Part shown: piece by piece, positions 5,657 through 17,262 of the stretch
Position numbering within the stretch: position 1 is the stretch's first letter
How the letters are laid out: every line of letters begins with the position of its first letter
Source: JBOGFC01 sp050742155
GTDB taxonomy: Bacteria > Actinomycetota > Acidimicrobiia > Spongiisociales > JALYHC01
Direction: 5' to 3'
Length of the DNA stretch: 17,262 nt
Assembly (NCBI GenBank): GCA_050742155.1
Contig: JBOGFC010000124.1
Coordinates: 1-17,262 of the forward strand
The notes under the pieces: generated by a model
What the model was told of the DNA's origin: nothing
The model's database searches: none
What the model saw: only the letters and a program-made list of their open reading frames with translations
Position numbers and translations under genes: made by a program

Positions 5657-8497
5657 TCACTCCTGGGAGGTCATGGCCAAGGCGCGGCTAATCGCTTCCT
5701 CCGACGACAGGCCCCGCCCCCCTTCCCAGGCTCCCCGGAAGCCCTGCTCGGTGATCCCCCGCCGCAGGGAGGACAGCAGCCGCTCGTGGTCCGCCTGCTC
5801 CGGGTCGCGCGGAGTGCCGATCTCTTCCCGGATCCTCTCGGCGGCGCCCAGCAGGGAGACCGCCAGCTGGGCTCGCTCCGATCCGAGCACCTGGGCCAGT
5901 GCCTCCAAGGCCCCGGCGATGACCTCTTGATCCTTCGACGTGGCCAGGCTCTCCCGGAGGAGCTGCCGGGCCCGCTCCGGATCACCTTGTCGATGGGCGA
6001 CCAGCCCCAGGCGGCCCAGCGCCATGGCGCTGCACCCCTTGTCGCCGATCGCTCGCAGCGTGGCCAGCGATTCCTCCAGAAACTCGTTCGCCCGCTCCAG
6101 CTCCCCTTGGTCGGCAGCCATGGCTCCCAGGCTGACCAACACGTGGGCCGCCAGGTTGCGGTCGCCCAGCCGACCAAACAGCGCCAGGCTCTCCTCCAGC
6201 AAGGCCGCGGCCCGCTGGTAGTCACCCCTTCTTCGCAGCGATACTCCCAGCATCCGAAGCTGCTCGGACGTGCTCATCAGGTCGCCGCTCGTCCTCAGTA
6301 TCTGCAGCGCCTCCTCTTGCAGCGCGATCCCTCGATCGAAATCTCCGTTCACCATGACGGCCGCTCCCAGCTGGCCGAGCACATGGCCGGTAGCCCAAAG
6401 ATCCCCCATCTTCCGGAAACGGGTCAGGCTCTCCTCCAGCAACGGGATGGAGCGCTTGAGGTCCGGCTTCCAGCCCCAGGTGACCTCTCCCAACATGCAG
6501 AGCGACCAGGCCAACCCCTCCTCGTCGCCGGCCTCCCGAGCCAGCGCCACGGCTTCCTCAGCGAGCGCCTCGGCCCGGTCGGCGTCTCCCTGGGTCCCGG
6601 AAAGCCGAGAGCCGGCCACCAGCGTCCGTACCTGCAGGCCCTCGGGCCACCCCTCCCCGAGCTCCAGAATGCGATCTATCCAACGCCGGCCCTCGGTCCA
6701 GTGTCCTCTGAGCCACCAGAACCAAGCCAGTAATGACCCCAGGCCGGCTGCCCTCTCCGTGGACCCGGCGGCCAGTGACCACTCGAGAGCACCGCGGAGG
6801 TTGTCGTGTTCGGTTTCCAGTCGGGCCAGCCACTCGGGTTGCCGTGGGCCCCGCAACTCACCGTCTCCTTCCCGAGCCATGGCCAGATAGAACTCGGTGT
6901 GCCGCGTGCGAATACGCTCCCCCTCGCCTGCCTCCTGCAGGCGACGCCGGGCGTACTGGCGGACGGTCTCGAGCATGCGATAGCGCACCTCCTGTTCGCC
7001 CTCATCGGCCACCACGAGAGACTTATCCACCAGATGCAGGAGCAGGTCGAGGGCATCAGAGCCCTCGAACTCATCGTCCGCACAGACCGCTTCGGCTGCT
7101 TCTACGGTGAAGCCTCCCGCGAAAACCGAGAGGCGCCGGAGCAGCGCTTGTTCCGCATCTGAGAGCAGGTCGTAGCTCCAGGCCATGGTGGCTTCCAGGG
7201 TCTGCTGGCGAGGCATGGCGGTCCGGCTGCCCCCCGTGAGGAGGCGGAACGAGTCCCCCAAGCGGGAGGCGATCTGGTCGGGAGAGAGCGCCTTCACCCG
7301 GGCGGCGGCCAGCTCGAGGGCGAGCGGGATGCCGTCCAGGCGGCGGCAGATCTCTGCCACGGCATGTCCGTTATCCGGGTTCAAGGAGAACCCCGGCCTC
7401 GCCAGCCCCGCCCGATCACGGAACAGTCGCACCGCTTCCGATTCGGAGAGCGCCTCCAGCTCATCCTCGGGCCGGGGAACCCGAAGGGATGGGACCTGAT
7501 AGGGAAGCTCGCCCGAGATCCCCAGAGCTTCCCGCGAGGTGGCCAGCACCCGCAGCTCCTGGCAGGACCGAAGTAGGCCGTCGGCCAAGCGGGCGGCCGG
7601 CTCGACTAGGTGCTCACAGTTGTCGAGGATGAGGAGCAGGTCCTTGGGTCGCAGGTGCTCGGTCAGAAGCTCGACGATGGGCTGTTCGGCCTGCTCCTGG
7701 AGCCCGAGTGCGGAGGCCACCGCCTGCGGAACCATCGCCGGGTCGCCGATCGGTCCCAGCTCCACCAGCCATACCCCATCCCGGTAGCCATCCAGGGCCT
7801 CGGCGGCCGCTTGCAGCGCCAGGCGGGTCTTCCCGGTGCCCCCGACGCCGGTCAGGGTGAGCAGCCTGTTCTCTGCCAACAGCTTCTCGACTTCGGAGAG
7901 CTCCTCTACCCGGCCCACGAAGCTGGTGAGCTGGACAGGGAGGTTGTGGGGATGAGCCTCCAGCGAGCGGAGCGCGGGGAAGTCGCGGCGCAGCCCCGGA
8001 TGGACGAGCTGGAAGACGTGCTCGGGATGAGCCAGGTCGGGCAGGCGATGCTCGCCCAGGTCCCGCAACGACACTTCCGCGGGCAGCGCCTCCCGTACCA
8101 GCGCCTCGGTCGCCAGCGAGACCAGCACCTGGCCGCCGTGGGCAGTCGCTGCCAGCCGGGCGGTCCGGTTGAGCGCAGGCCCGAAGTAGTTGCCGCCCCG
8201 TTCCTCGGCCACACCTGTATGAAGGGCCATACGCACCCGCAAGCGGTCTTCCTGCAACGCGAGCTGGCCATCGAGCGCCGCCCGGACCGCCTCGACGGGA
8301 TTAGGAAAGACCACCGAGAAGGAGTCTCCTCCCGTAGCGAACACCCGGCCCTGATGGGCCTCCACGATCCGACCCAGGAGGGCGTCATGGCGTTCCAGGG
8401 CGCCAGCCATCGCCTGCGGGTCCTTCTCCCACAGTCCGGTGGACCCCTCGATATCCGTGAAGAGAAACGTCAGCGTGCCGGAGGGCGCTACCTGCAT
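5657..8497 (-). CDS. Class III cyclase-like / STAND ATPase / TPR signalling protein
   Basis: A 946-residue multidomain protein. Residues 5-165 are a class III nucleotidyl cyclase homology domain: the metal ligands Asp15 (FTDIEGST) and Asp58 (GGDSFSVVF) and the transition-state pair Asn110/Arg114 (ALNRTARL) are present. The two adenine-selecting residues are not: the usual Lys before GD is Ala54, and the usual Asp seven residues before Asn110 is Asn103. Residues 190-480 are an NB-ARC/STAND-type ATPase with Walker A GVGGTGKT (217-224), Walker B LLLILDN (Asp292), LATSRE, and the DGIPLALELAA motif. A winged-helix part (LLRRLSVFAGGFTVEAAEA) and at least five TPR-like repeats of about 40 residues (LLEESL ... 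GD) follow. There is no C-terminal HTH. ATG 8497 was chosen because the domain begins right after it; it is 2 nt past the upstream stop, so coupled translation is likely. The ligand and output are unknown. Confidence 0.88.
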   Translation of the reverse strand: MQVAPSGTLTFLFTDIEGSTGLWEKDPQAMAGALERHDALLGRIVEAHQGRVFATGGDSFSVVFPNPVEAVRAALDGQLALQEDRLRVRMALHTGVAEERGGNYFGPALNRTARLAATAHGGQVLVSLATEALVREALPAEVSLRDLGEHRLPDLAHPEHVFQLVHPGLRRDFPALRSLEAHPHNLPVQLTSFVGRVEELSEVEKLLAENRLLTLTGVGGTGKTRLALQAAAEALDGYRDGVWLVELGPIGDPAMVPQAVASALGLQEQAEQPIVELLTEHLRPKDLLLILDNCEHLVEPAARLADGLLRSCQELRVLATSREALGISGELPYQVPSLRVPRPEDELEALSESEAVRLFRDRAGLARPGFSLNPDNGHAVAEICRRLDGIPLALELAAARVKALSPDQIASRLGDSFRLLTGGSRTAMPRQQTLEATMAWSYDLLSDAEQALLRRLSVFAGGFTVEAAEAVCADDEFEGSDALDLLLHLVDKSLVVADEGEQEVRYRMLETVRQYARRRLQEAGEGERIRTRHTEFYLAMAREGDGELRGPRQPEWLARLETEHDNLRGALEWSLAAGSTERAAGLGSLLAWFWWLRGHWTEGRRWIDRILELGEGWPEGLQVRTLVAGSRLSGTQGDADRAEALAEEAVALAREAGDEEGLAWSLCMLGEVTWGWKPDLKRSIPLLEESLTRFRKMGDLWATGHVLGQLGAAVMVNGDFDRGIALQEEALQILRTSGDLMSTSEQLRMLGVSLRRRGDYQRAAALLEESLALFGRLGDRNLAAHVLVSLGAMAADQGELERANEFLEESLATLRAIGDKGCSAMALGRLGLVAHRQGDPERARQLLRESLATSKDQEVIAGALEALAQVLGSERAQLAVSLLGAAERIREEIGTPRDPEQADHERLLSSLRRGITEQGFRGAWEGGRGLSSEEAISRALAMTSQE

Positions 8498-8499
8498 GC

Positions 8500-9297
8500 C
8501 TACTGCCCGAACTCGGCCAGGGCGGCTGCCAGGAAACGGTAGGTCCATTCCTCGGCCAGCTTGCGGGTCTCGCAAAAGACAATCGGCACGTCCGGGTACC
8601 GCACCTGCAGTCGAGCCACCAGCTCAGGAAGCCAGCCCGGTTGGACATGCCCAACCTTGAAGAGAGACGAGTACCGGTCCTCCACCACTACCGCCGCCGC
8701 CGCCAGGCCGGATAGTTCGGCCATCACGAACCCCAGCGAGCCGTCGGAGAGGGCGCGGGCCAAGTCCTCCAGGTTCTTGCGTTCCACGGCCGCCACCAGC
8801 TCGCCCGCGGCTGGCGCCCCGTAGTCCCCCGCCGGGAGGGACGCCCGCTGGGTCTTCACCGGCCGCCCGGCGAAGCGGTATGGGTACCGCTCCCGGGTGT
8901 CGATGGCGATGGTCCAGCCTGCCAGGCCCGACGCCTTGCGCGCTGGCACCCGCACCCCGGGCCGCGCTCTCTTCGCCACCTTGGCGGTCTGCCAGAAGAT
9001 GGCCGGACGCCGGCGCAGTCTGGTGAAGACGAATTGGGCCCGGTTGTTGCGAGGGCGGTCGAGCACCAGATCGATGGCCGAACCGCGCCGCCGGCAGTGG
9101 CGAACCGGCACCTCCTCAATGACCTCGACACCCTCAGGCCAGCCCTCCTCCGCCGGATGGCAGTAGACCCGCGAGGAGCGAGGCCACGCCTCGCGCGCCT
9201 TGAGGACCAGGCCACCCTCGATCGGAATGCGCAGCAGGAAGGGCAGGCTACTGGCCTCATCTGGGTTGCGAGCTACCTGGAAGACCCCGCCCTCCAT
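8500..9297 (-). CDS. ERCC4 (XPF/Mus81-type) nuclease domain protein
   Basis: A 265-residue protein. The C-terminal half has the XPF/ERCC4 nuclease signature: Asp133 in IDTRERYPYRF, Gly-Asp 158-159 in PAGDYG, and VERKNLED (171-178), which fits the V/I-ERK-x3-D catalytic motif with Glu172, Arg173, Lys174 and Asp178. It continues with VVVEDRYSSLFK and PIVFCETRKLAEEWTYRFLA. The N-terminal 120 residues (MEGGVFQVARNPDEASSLPF onward) are a separate region of unknown role. ERCC4 nucleases cut branched or flapped DNA, so a repair or recombination role is likely, but no partner is visible. There is no HhH domain or helicase part. ATG 9297 has GGAG seven bases upstream; an in-frame ATG at 9357 is possible but less likely. 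It lies 83 nt after rpoC and 2 nt before the cyclase-like gene. Confidence 0.85.
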   Translation of the reverse strand: MEGGVFQVARNPDEASSLPFLLRIPIEGGLVLKAREAWPRSSRVYCHPAEEGWPEGVEVIEEVPVRHCRRRGSAIDLVLDRPRNNRAQFVFTRLRRRPAIFWQTAKVAKRARPGVRVPARKASGLAGWTIAIDTRERYPYRFAGRPVKTQRASLPAGDYGAPAAGELVAAVERKNLEDLARALSDGSLGFVMAELSGLAAAAVVVEDRYSSLFKVGHVQPGWLPELVARLQVRYPDVPIVFCETRKLAEEWTYRFLAAALAEFGQ

Positions 9298-9380
9298 GGC
9301 TCCATTGTGGTCGATGGATGACCGCCTCGGCGTCACGATCCGGCAGCCGTCGTGCATCCAGCCCGCTAAGCGGCGGTACC

Positions 9381-13301
<3,921 letters not shown>

Positions 13302-13373
13302 TACTGCCTTTCTCTGGTTGTGTCCCCTCCCCCCAACCCCCTTCCAAAGGGAGGGGGAGTTCGGAGATGGGCA
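13302..13373 (-). repeat. rpoB-rpoC spacer with a REP-like C/G palindrome
   Basis: The spacer contains a nested inverted repeat. The outer 7-bp stem is CTCCCCC (13327-13333) with GGGGGAG (13353-13359). The inner 5-bp stem is CCCTT (13339-13343) with AAGGG (13347-13351) and a 3-nt loop. The sequence resembles the dispersed CCCCAACCCC...GGGAGGGGG palindromes seen between genes in many bacteria (general knowledge; no other copy was found in this window). It has no U-run, so it is not a terminator. It could be a REP element, an RNA processing site, or a pause that adjusts the rpoB to rpoC ratio. Confidence 0.5.
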
Positions 13374-16300
13374 TCAAACCTCCACGTCCTCGCCTCGCTC
13401 CGGCCGGGAGATGTCGATGCCGAGGGAGGTCTCGGTGCGGTAGATCTCCTCGTCGAGCTCCCGCAGCTCCACCTCCTCGCCGGCGGCCAGCATCTCCACG
13501 TTCAGGCAGAGGCTCTGCATCTCCTTGACCAGCACCTTGAACGACTCGGGGATCCCGGGCTCCGGGATGTTGTCGCCCTTGACGATCGCCTCGTAGACCT
13601 TGACCCGCCCCAGCACGTCGTCCGACTTGATGGTGAGCAGCTCCTGGAGGGCGTAGGCGGCCCCGTAGGCCTCCAACGCCCACACCTCCATCTCCCCGAA
13701 GCGCTGCCCGCCGAACTGGGCCTTGCCGCCCAGGGGCTGCTGGGTGATCATCGAGTAGGGGCCGGTCGAGCGGGCATGGATCTTGTCGTCCACCAGGTGG
13801 ACCAGCTTCAGGATGTAGATGTAGCCCACCGTGACCGGCTGGTCGAAGGGAAGCCCGCTGCGCCCATCGAAGAGGATGGCCTTGCCGCTCTCGTCGACCA
13901 GCCGCTCCCCTTCCCCGTTGGGGCGAACGTGCTCGAGCAGAGCATTGATCTCGTCCTCCTTGGCCCCGTCGAACACCGGGCTGGCCACCCGGGTCCAGGG
14001 CTCGGCCCCCTGGGCGGCAGAGCTTCCGTTGCCGCCCTGGAAGGGCTGCCAGCCCTGGGCGGCCGCCCACCCCAGATGGGTCTCCAGCACCTGGCCCAGG
14101 TTCATCCGGCCCGGCACCCCGAGGGGAGAGAGGATGATGTCCACCGGGTTACCGTCGGCCAGGAAGGGCATGTCCTCCTCGGGGAGGATCTTGGCGATGA
14201 CTCCCTTGTTGCCGTGCCGGCCGGCCAGCTTGTCGCCCTCGGAGATCTTGCGCTGCTGGGCCACGTACACCCGGACGAGCTCGTTGACGCCCGGGGCCAG
14301 GTCGGCGCCCTCGGAACGCTTGAACACCTTGACGTCGATCACCTTGCCCCCCTCACCGTGGGGCACCTTGAGGGAGGTGTCCCGCACCTCGCGGGCCTTC
14401 TCACCGAAGATGGCCCGCAACAGGCGCTCCTCCGGGGTGAGCTCGGTCTCCCCCTTGGGGGTCACCTTGCCGACCAGGCAGTCGCTCGGCCCCACCTCGG
14501 CCCCCACCCGGATGATGCCCCGGTCGTCCAGGTCGCGCAACACCTCTTCGGCCACGTTGGGAATGTCCCGGGTGATCTCCTCGGCGCCCAGCTTGGTGTC
14601 GCGGGCCTCGGTCTCGTATTCCTCGATGTGGATCGAGGTGAGGATGTCCTGCTTGACCAGCCGCTCGGAGAGGACGATGGCGTCATTGTAGTTGTGGCCC
14701 TCCCAGGGCATGAACGCCACCAGCAGGTTCTTGCCGAGGGCCAGCTCCCCTCCGTCCGTGGAGGGCCCGTCGGCCAGGATGTCGCCCCGCTGGACGTTGG
14801 ACCCCTCGGCGACGACCGGCTTCTGGTTGAGACTGGTGCCCTGGTTGGACCGCTCGAACTTGCGGAGGCTGTAGGTGCGCCTGGACCCGGAGCTCTCCCG
14901 CACCACGATCGAGACCCCGGTCACCTCCACCACCTCGCCATCCGCCTCGCAGACCACCATGTCGCCCGAGTCCTCGGCGGCCCGCCGCTCCACACCGGTC
15001 CCCACCAGCGGAGCCTCCGACCGCAGCAGGGGGACCGCCTGGCGCTGCATGTTGGAACCCATCAGGGCCCGGTTGGCATCGTCGTGCTCGAGGAAGGGGA
15101 TCAGGGCGGTGGACACCGAGACGATCTGCTTGGGCGAGACGTCCATGTAGTCCACCTCGTCCGCGGTGACGAAGTCGACGTCACCGCCGGCCCGGCGCAC
15201 CAGCACCCGCTCGTTTTCGAAGGAGCCATCCGGGCGCAGCGGGGCGTTGGCCTGGGCGATGACGTAACGCTCCTCCTCGCTGGCGGTGAGATACACCACC
15301 TGGTCGGTGACCTTGCCGTTCGTCACCCTGCGGTAGGGGGTCTCGATGAACCCGAACCGGTTCACCTTGGCGTAGGTGGCCAGCGAGCCGATCAACCCGA
15401 TGTTGGGCCCCTCCGGCGTCTCGATCGGACACATCCTCCCGTAGTGGGAGGGGTGGACGTCCCGCACCTCGAAGCCGGCCCGCTCCCGGGAGAGCCCCCC
15501 CGGTCCGAGCGCCGACAAGCGCCGACGGTGGGTGAGCCCGGCCAGCGGGTTGGGCTGATCCATGAACTGGGAAAGCTGGCTGGTACCGAAGAACTCCTTG
15601 ATGGACGCCACCACCGGACGGATGTTGATGAGGCTCTGGGGGGTGATCGACTCGGGGTCCTGGGTGGTCATCCGCTCTCGCACCACTCGCTCCAGACGGG
15701 TCAGGCCGACCCGCATCTGGTTCTGGATGAGCTCGCCGACCGTGCGCACCCGGCGGTTGCCGAAGTGGTCGACGTCGTCGGTGCGGTAACCGGCATCCGC
15801 GGCGTGCAGGTGCACCAGATAGCGGATGGTGTCGAGGATGTCCTCGTTGGTGAGCAGGCCCAGGTTCTGCTCCCGGAAGTCCTCGGTGGGGGGAGCCTCC
15901 CGCCCGAACTTCTGGTTGAGCTTGTAGCGGCCCACCCTGGTGAGGTCGTACCGCTTGGGGTTGAAGAAGAGGGTCTGGATGAGCCCGCGGGCCGACTCCA
16001 CCGTGGTGGGCTCGCCGGGACGCAGCTTGCGATAGAGGTCGAGGAGGGCCTCCTCGCGGTCTTCGGCCGGGTCACGCTCCAGGGTGTTGGCGATCGACTC
16101 GGCCCCGTCGAAGGCGGCCAGGATCTCCTCGTCGGCTTCCACCACACCCAGGGCACGCAGGAAGGTGGTCACGTACTGGCGCCGCTTGCGGTCCACCCGC
16201 ACCCCGATGGTGTCGCGCTTGTCGGTGTCGAACTCGAGCCACGCCCCCCGCCCGGGGATGATCTTGGAGGAGAAGATGTCCTTGTCGGAGGTCTTGTCGA

Positions 16301-16733
16301 GCGACTGGTCGAAGTAGACGCCCGGCGAGCGCACCAGCTGGCTGACCACCACGCGCTCGGTGCCGTTCACGATGAACGTCCCGTTGGGGGTCATCATCGG
16401 AAAGTCGCCCAGGAAGACCTGCTGCTCCTTGATCTCGCCGGTGGTGCGGTTCATGAACCGGGCGGTCACGAAGAGCGGGCGCGTGTAGTTGGAGTCGCGC
16501 TCCTTGGCCTCCTCGATGGTCATGGTGGGTGCCTCGAACCGGTGGTCGGTGAGCTCGAGCGCCAGAGACCCGGTGAAGTCCTCGATAGGCGAGATCTCGT
16601 CGAACAGCTCTTTCAGGCCGTGGTCGAGGAGCCACTGGAAGGACTCATGCTGCACGGCGAGCAGATCGGGGAGCGGAAGGACTTCGGGGATCTTGGCAAA
16701 GGACAGGCGGTCGGTGACGCGCGAAGAAACCAA
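13374..16733 (-). CDS. rpoB: DNA-directed RNA polymerase subunit beta
   Basis: The 1119-residue catalytic beta subunit. The rifampicin pocket reads GTSQLSQFMDQPNPLAGLTH then RRRLSALGPGG at residues about 383-413. Positions equivalent to E. coli Gln513, Asp516, His526, Arg529 and Ser531 are wild type, so rifampicin sensitivity is expected. Differences are Pro394 (E. coli Asn518), Ala (Ser522) and Arg403 (Lys527). Other hallmarks are RDVHPSHYGRMCPIETPEGP, AGRHGNKGVIAKILPEEDMP and the C-terminal GGKAQFGGQRFGEMEVWALE. The start is TTG 16733, chosen because the N-terminus MVSSRVTDRLSFAKIPEVLP begins there and a strong AAGGAGGAA lies about 10 nt upstream. No ATG or GTG fits better. The stop is TGA at 13376-13374. 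The protein is somewhat shorter than mycobacterial RpoB (about 1170). Confidence 0.98.
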   Translation of the reverse strand: MVSSRVTDRLSFAKIPEVLPLPDLLAVQHESFQWLLDHGLKELFDEISPIEDFTGSLALELTDHRFEAPTMTIEEAKERDSNYTRPLFVTARFMNRTTGEIKEQQVFLGDFPMMTPNGTFIVNGTERVVVSQLVRSPGVYFDQSLDKTSDKDIFSSKIIPGRGAWLEFDTDKRDTIGVRVDRKRRQYVTTFLRALGVVEADEEILAAFDGAESIANTLERDPAEDREEALLDLYRKLRPGEPTTVESARGLIQTLFFNPKRYDLTRVGRYKLNQKFGREAPPTEDFREQNLGLLTNEDILDTIRYLVHLHAADAGYRTDDVDHFGNRRVRTVGELIQNQMRVGLTRLERVVRERMTTQDPESITPQSLINIRPVVASIKEFFGTSQLSQFMDQPNPLAGLTHRRRLSALGPGGLSRERAGFEVRDVHPSHYGRMCPIETPEGPNIGLIGSLATYAKVNRFGFIETPYRRVTNGKVTDQVVYLTASEEERYVIAQANAPLRPDGSFENERVLVRRAGGDVDFVTADEVDYMDVSPKQIVSVSTALIPFLEHDDANRALMGSNMQRQAVPLLRSEAPLVGTGVERRAAEDSGDMVVCEADGEVVEVTGVSIVVRESSGSRRTYSLRKFERSNQGTSLNQKPVVAEGSNVQRGDILADGPSTDGGELALGKNLLVAFMPWEGHNYNDAIVLSERLVKQDILTSIHIEEYETEARDTKLGAEEITRDIPNVAEEVLRDLDDRGIIRVGAEVGPSDCLVGKVTPKGETELTPEERLLRAIFGEKAREVRDTSLKVPHGEGGKVIDVKVFKRSEGADLAPGVNELVRVYVAQQRKISEGDKLAGRHGNKGVIAKILPEEDMPFLADGNPVDIILSPLGVPGRMNLGQVLETHLGWAAAQGWQPFQGGNGSSAAQGAEPWTRVASPVFDGAKEDEINALLEHVRPNGEGERLVDESGKAILFDGRSGLPFDQPVTVGYIYILKLVHLVDDKIHARSTGPYSMITQQPLGGKAQFGGQRFGEMEVWALEAYGAAYALQELLTIKSDDVLGRVKVYEAIVKGDNIPEPGIPESFKVLVKEMQSLCLNVEMLAAGEEVELRELDEEIYRTETSLGIDISRPERGEDVEV

Positions 16734-16795
16734 CGGGGAAATTCCTCCTTCGGGGTCCGGCCTGGGCTACCGCAACTCAGAGACGACAAACAGCC

Positions 16796-16824
16796 AGGAT
16801 AGCACGCGCCAACCTGGCTCGCAA
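16796..16824 (-). promoter_or_regulatory. Proximal sigma70-type promoter of rpoBC
   Basis: On the minus strand TTGCGA (16824-16819) is followed after 17 nt by TATCCT (16801-16796). The predicted start point near 16789 gives a leader of about 55 nt that includes the AAGGAGGAA ribosome binding site of rpoB. The spacing is ideal and the -10 good. Confidence 0.65.
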
Positions 16825-16865
16825 GAAGTTAGTGCAAGCTCTCGCAGGACTCAACTGTCTCCGCA

Positions 16866-16895
16866 ACCCTACCCCCAAACCGCTCCGCAGGTCAA
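16866..16895 (-). promoter_or_regulatory. Second, distal promoter candidate for rpoBC
   Basis: TTGACC (16895-16890), an 18-nt spacer, then TAGGGT (16871-16866) on the minus strand. The -35 is identical to that of the str promoter; the -10 is only moderate. Mycobacteria also have more than one rpoB promoter, so a pair is plausible. Confidence 0.45.
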
Positions 16896-16919
16896 GGACA
16901 AATTTCGCGAGAGGTCCTT
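16894..16919. repeat. Inverted repeat overlapping the distal rpoB promoter
   Basis: AAGGAC (16894-16899) and GTCCTT (16914-16919) are perfect inverted arms around a 14-nt centre that holds TCGCGA. The first arm overlaps the -35 of the distal promoter, and the second ends 2 nt from the stop of the upstream gene. It may be an operator or a weak transcription end; there is no U-run. Confidence 0.35.
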
Positions 16920-16921
16920 TC

Positions 16922-17197
16922 TCAGTGTCGGGGAGGCGGTGGTTCGGGGAGCATCCGGCGGTAGACGACCTCGCACAGCCTGGAGAACCCCGGCGGGCAC
17001 GGGGCCAGCCGTCGGGCCTGGTCGGCGGGGAGCAGCCGGCCGATCCGCTGCGCCCAAAGCACCATGGCGGCCATCGACGCTCCGATCAGGCCCAGGGTGG
17101 CGACCACGCCGCCCAGCGCTCCTCCCAGGCCGTTCAGAAGCCACCCGCCCACCAATCCCATCAAGATCACCACGACCGGGCCCCTCACCATCTCCAT
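16922..17197 (-). CDS. Small membrane protein of unknown function
   Basis: A 91-residue product with two adjacent hydrophobic segments: VVVILMGLVGGWLLNGLGG (about 8-26) and VVATLGLIGASMAAMVLW (about 31-48). A cytosolic-looking tail follows, with LLPADQARRL and a proline-rich end PEPPPPRH. The Gly-rich first half is loosely like GlsB/YeaQ-type membrane proteins, but I cannot assign a family. G/C at third codon positions is very high, which supports this frame over the competing open frame that extends to 16869. The start is ATG 17197 or the ATG at 17191; neither has a clear ribosome binding site. It occupies the place usually taken by rplL upstream of rpoB. Confidence 0.65.
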   Translation of the reverse strand: MEMVRGPVVVILMGLVGGWLLNGLGGALGGVVATLGLIGASMAAMVLWAQRIGRLLPADQARRLAPCPPGFSRLCEVVYRRMLPEPPPPRH

Positions 17198-17262
17198 TCA
17201 AGCCCACGGGTCGCCGGGCGGTCTCGGGCGAGAGGAGGCAATGGGAAGGGGCGGACCCAGTG
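17198..17262 (-). other. Window edge, possible C-terminal end of an upstream gene
   Basis: All three minus-strand frames are open or nearly so here. One ends in TGA at 17200-17198, directly abutting the ATG at 17197, with a proline-rich reading that ends RPRPPGDPWA. That would be a normal coupled gene junction, but 65 nt is too little to choose between frames. Confidence 0.25.

Noticed and set aside
5700..6700. Recurrent similar DNA segments (variants of CTCCTCCAG) spaced about 120 bp apart
   Set aside because: They are explained by the TPR-like protein repeats of the cyclase-like ATPase, each about 40 residues, not by a DNA repeat element.
7610..8542. Plus-strand open frame of 310 codons opposite the cyclase-like gene
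   Set aside because: Antisense of a gene with clear domains; no family features, and composition typical of a mirror frame.
9298..9380. CCGCTTAGCGG after rpoC as a terminator
   Set aside because: A 4-bp stem with no U-run; too weak to call. Read-through into the ERCC4 gene is as likely.
16869..17207. 112-codon frame overlapping the small membrane protein
   Set aside because: Arg/Gly/Pro-rich translation with no hydrophobic or domain features; the overlapping 91-codon frame has two clear membrane segments and a better codon pattern.

Overview
This is a high-GC bacterial chromosome segment, almost certainly from an actinobacterium (Actinomycetota). The evidence is the order rpoB-rpoC ... rpsL-rpsG-fusA-tuf, an actinobacterial-type RpoB rifampicin pocket (GTSQLSQFMDQ ... 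LSALGPGGLSRERAG), a long coiled-coil insert in RpoC, and almost complete avoidance of TTA, CTA and TCA codons. A deep lineage such as Acidimicrobiia is plausible, but that is inference. Every gene I accept lies on the minus strand, so transcription runs from high to low coordinates.

Layout in the direction of transcription. 17262-16922: a small two-helix membrane protein of unknown function. 16896-16734: a control region with two sigma70-type promoters. 16733-9381: rpoB (TTG start) and rpoC, separated by a 72-nt spacer that holds a REP-like C/G-rich palindrome. 9297-5657: an ERCC4-family nuclease gene, then (2-nt gap) a 946-residue protein with a degenerate class III cyclase domain, a STAND-type ATPase and TPR repeats. 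5583-3516: a six-helix membrane protein gene split by an IS110/IS1111-family insertion sequence of about 1.5 kb. 3519-3490: a strong promoter, followed by a structured leader of about 190 nt. 3292-1: the str operon rpsL-rpsG-fusA-tuf, with tuf cut by the window edge.

The housekeeping genes are complete and unbroken, whereas the segment 3516-5583 is decaying. The membrane gene carries two apparent single-C losses plus the insertion, and the transposase carries three small indels. Because more than 12 kb of neighbouring genes have no frameshift, these lesions look biological rather than sequencing error.

The most interesting material is the insertion sequence. Its ends can be placed by rejoining the broken host protein and by an inverted repeat TGTGCAGG. 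Its left end can fold to hide the transposase ribosome binding site. Its long 3' non-coding part (about 390 nt) is where IS1111-type elements encode a guide (bridge/seek) RNA, and it holds a 9-nt complement of the DNA flanking the insertion. A second point is ribosomal protein S12, which naturally carries Arg at position 88, a change known to give streptomycin resistance in other bacteria.
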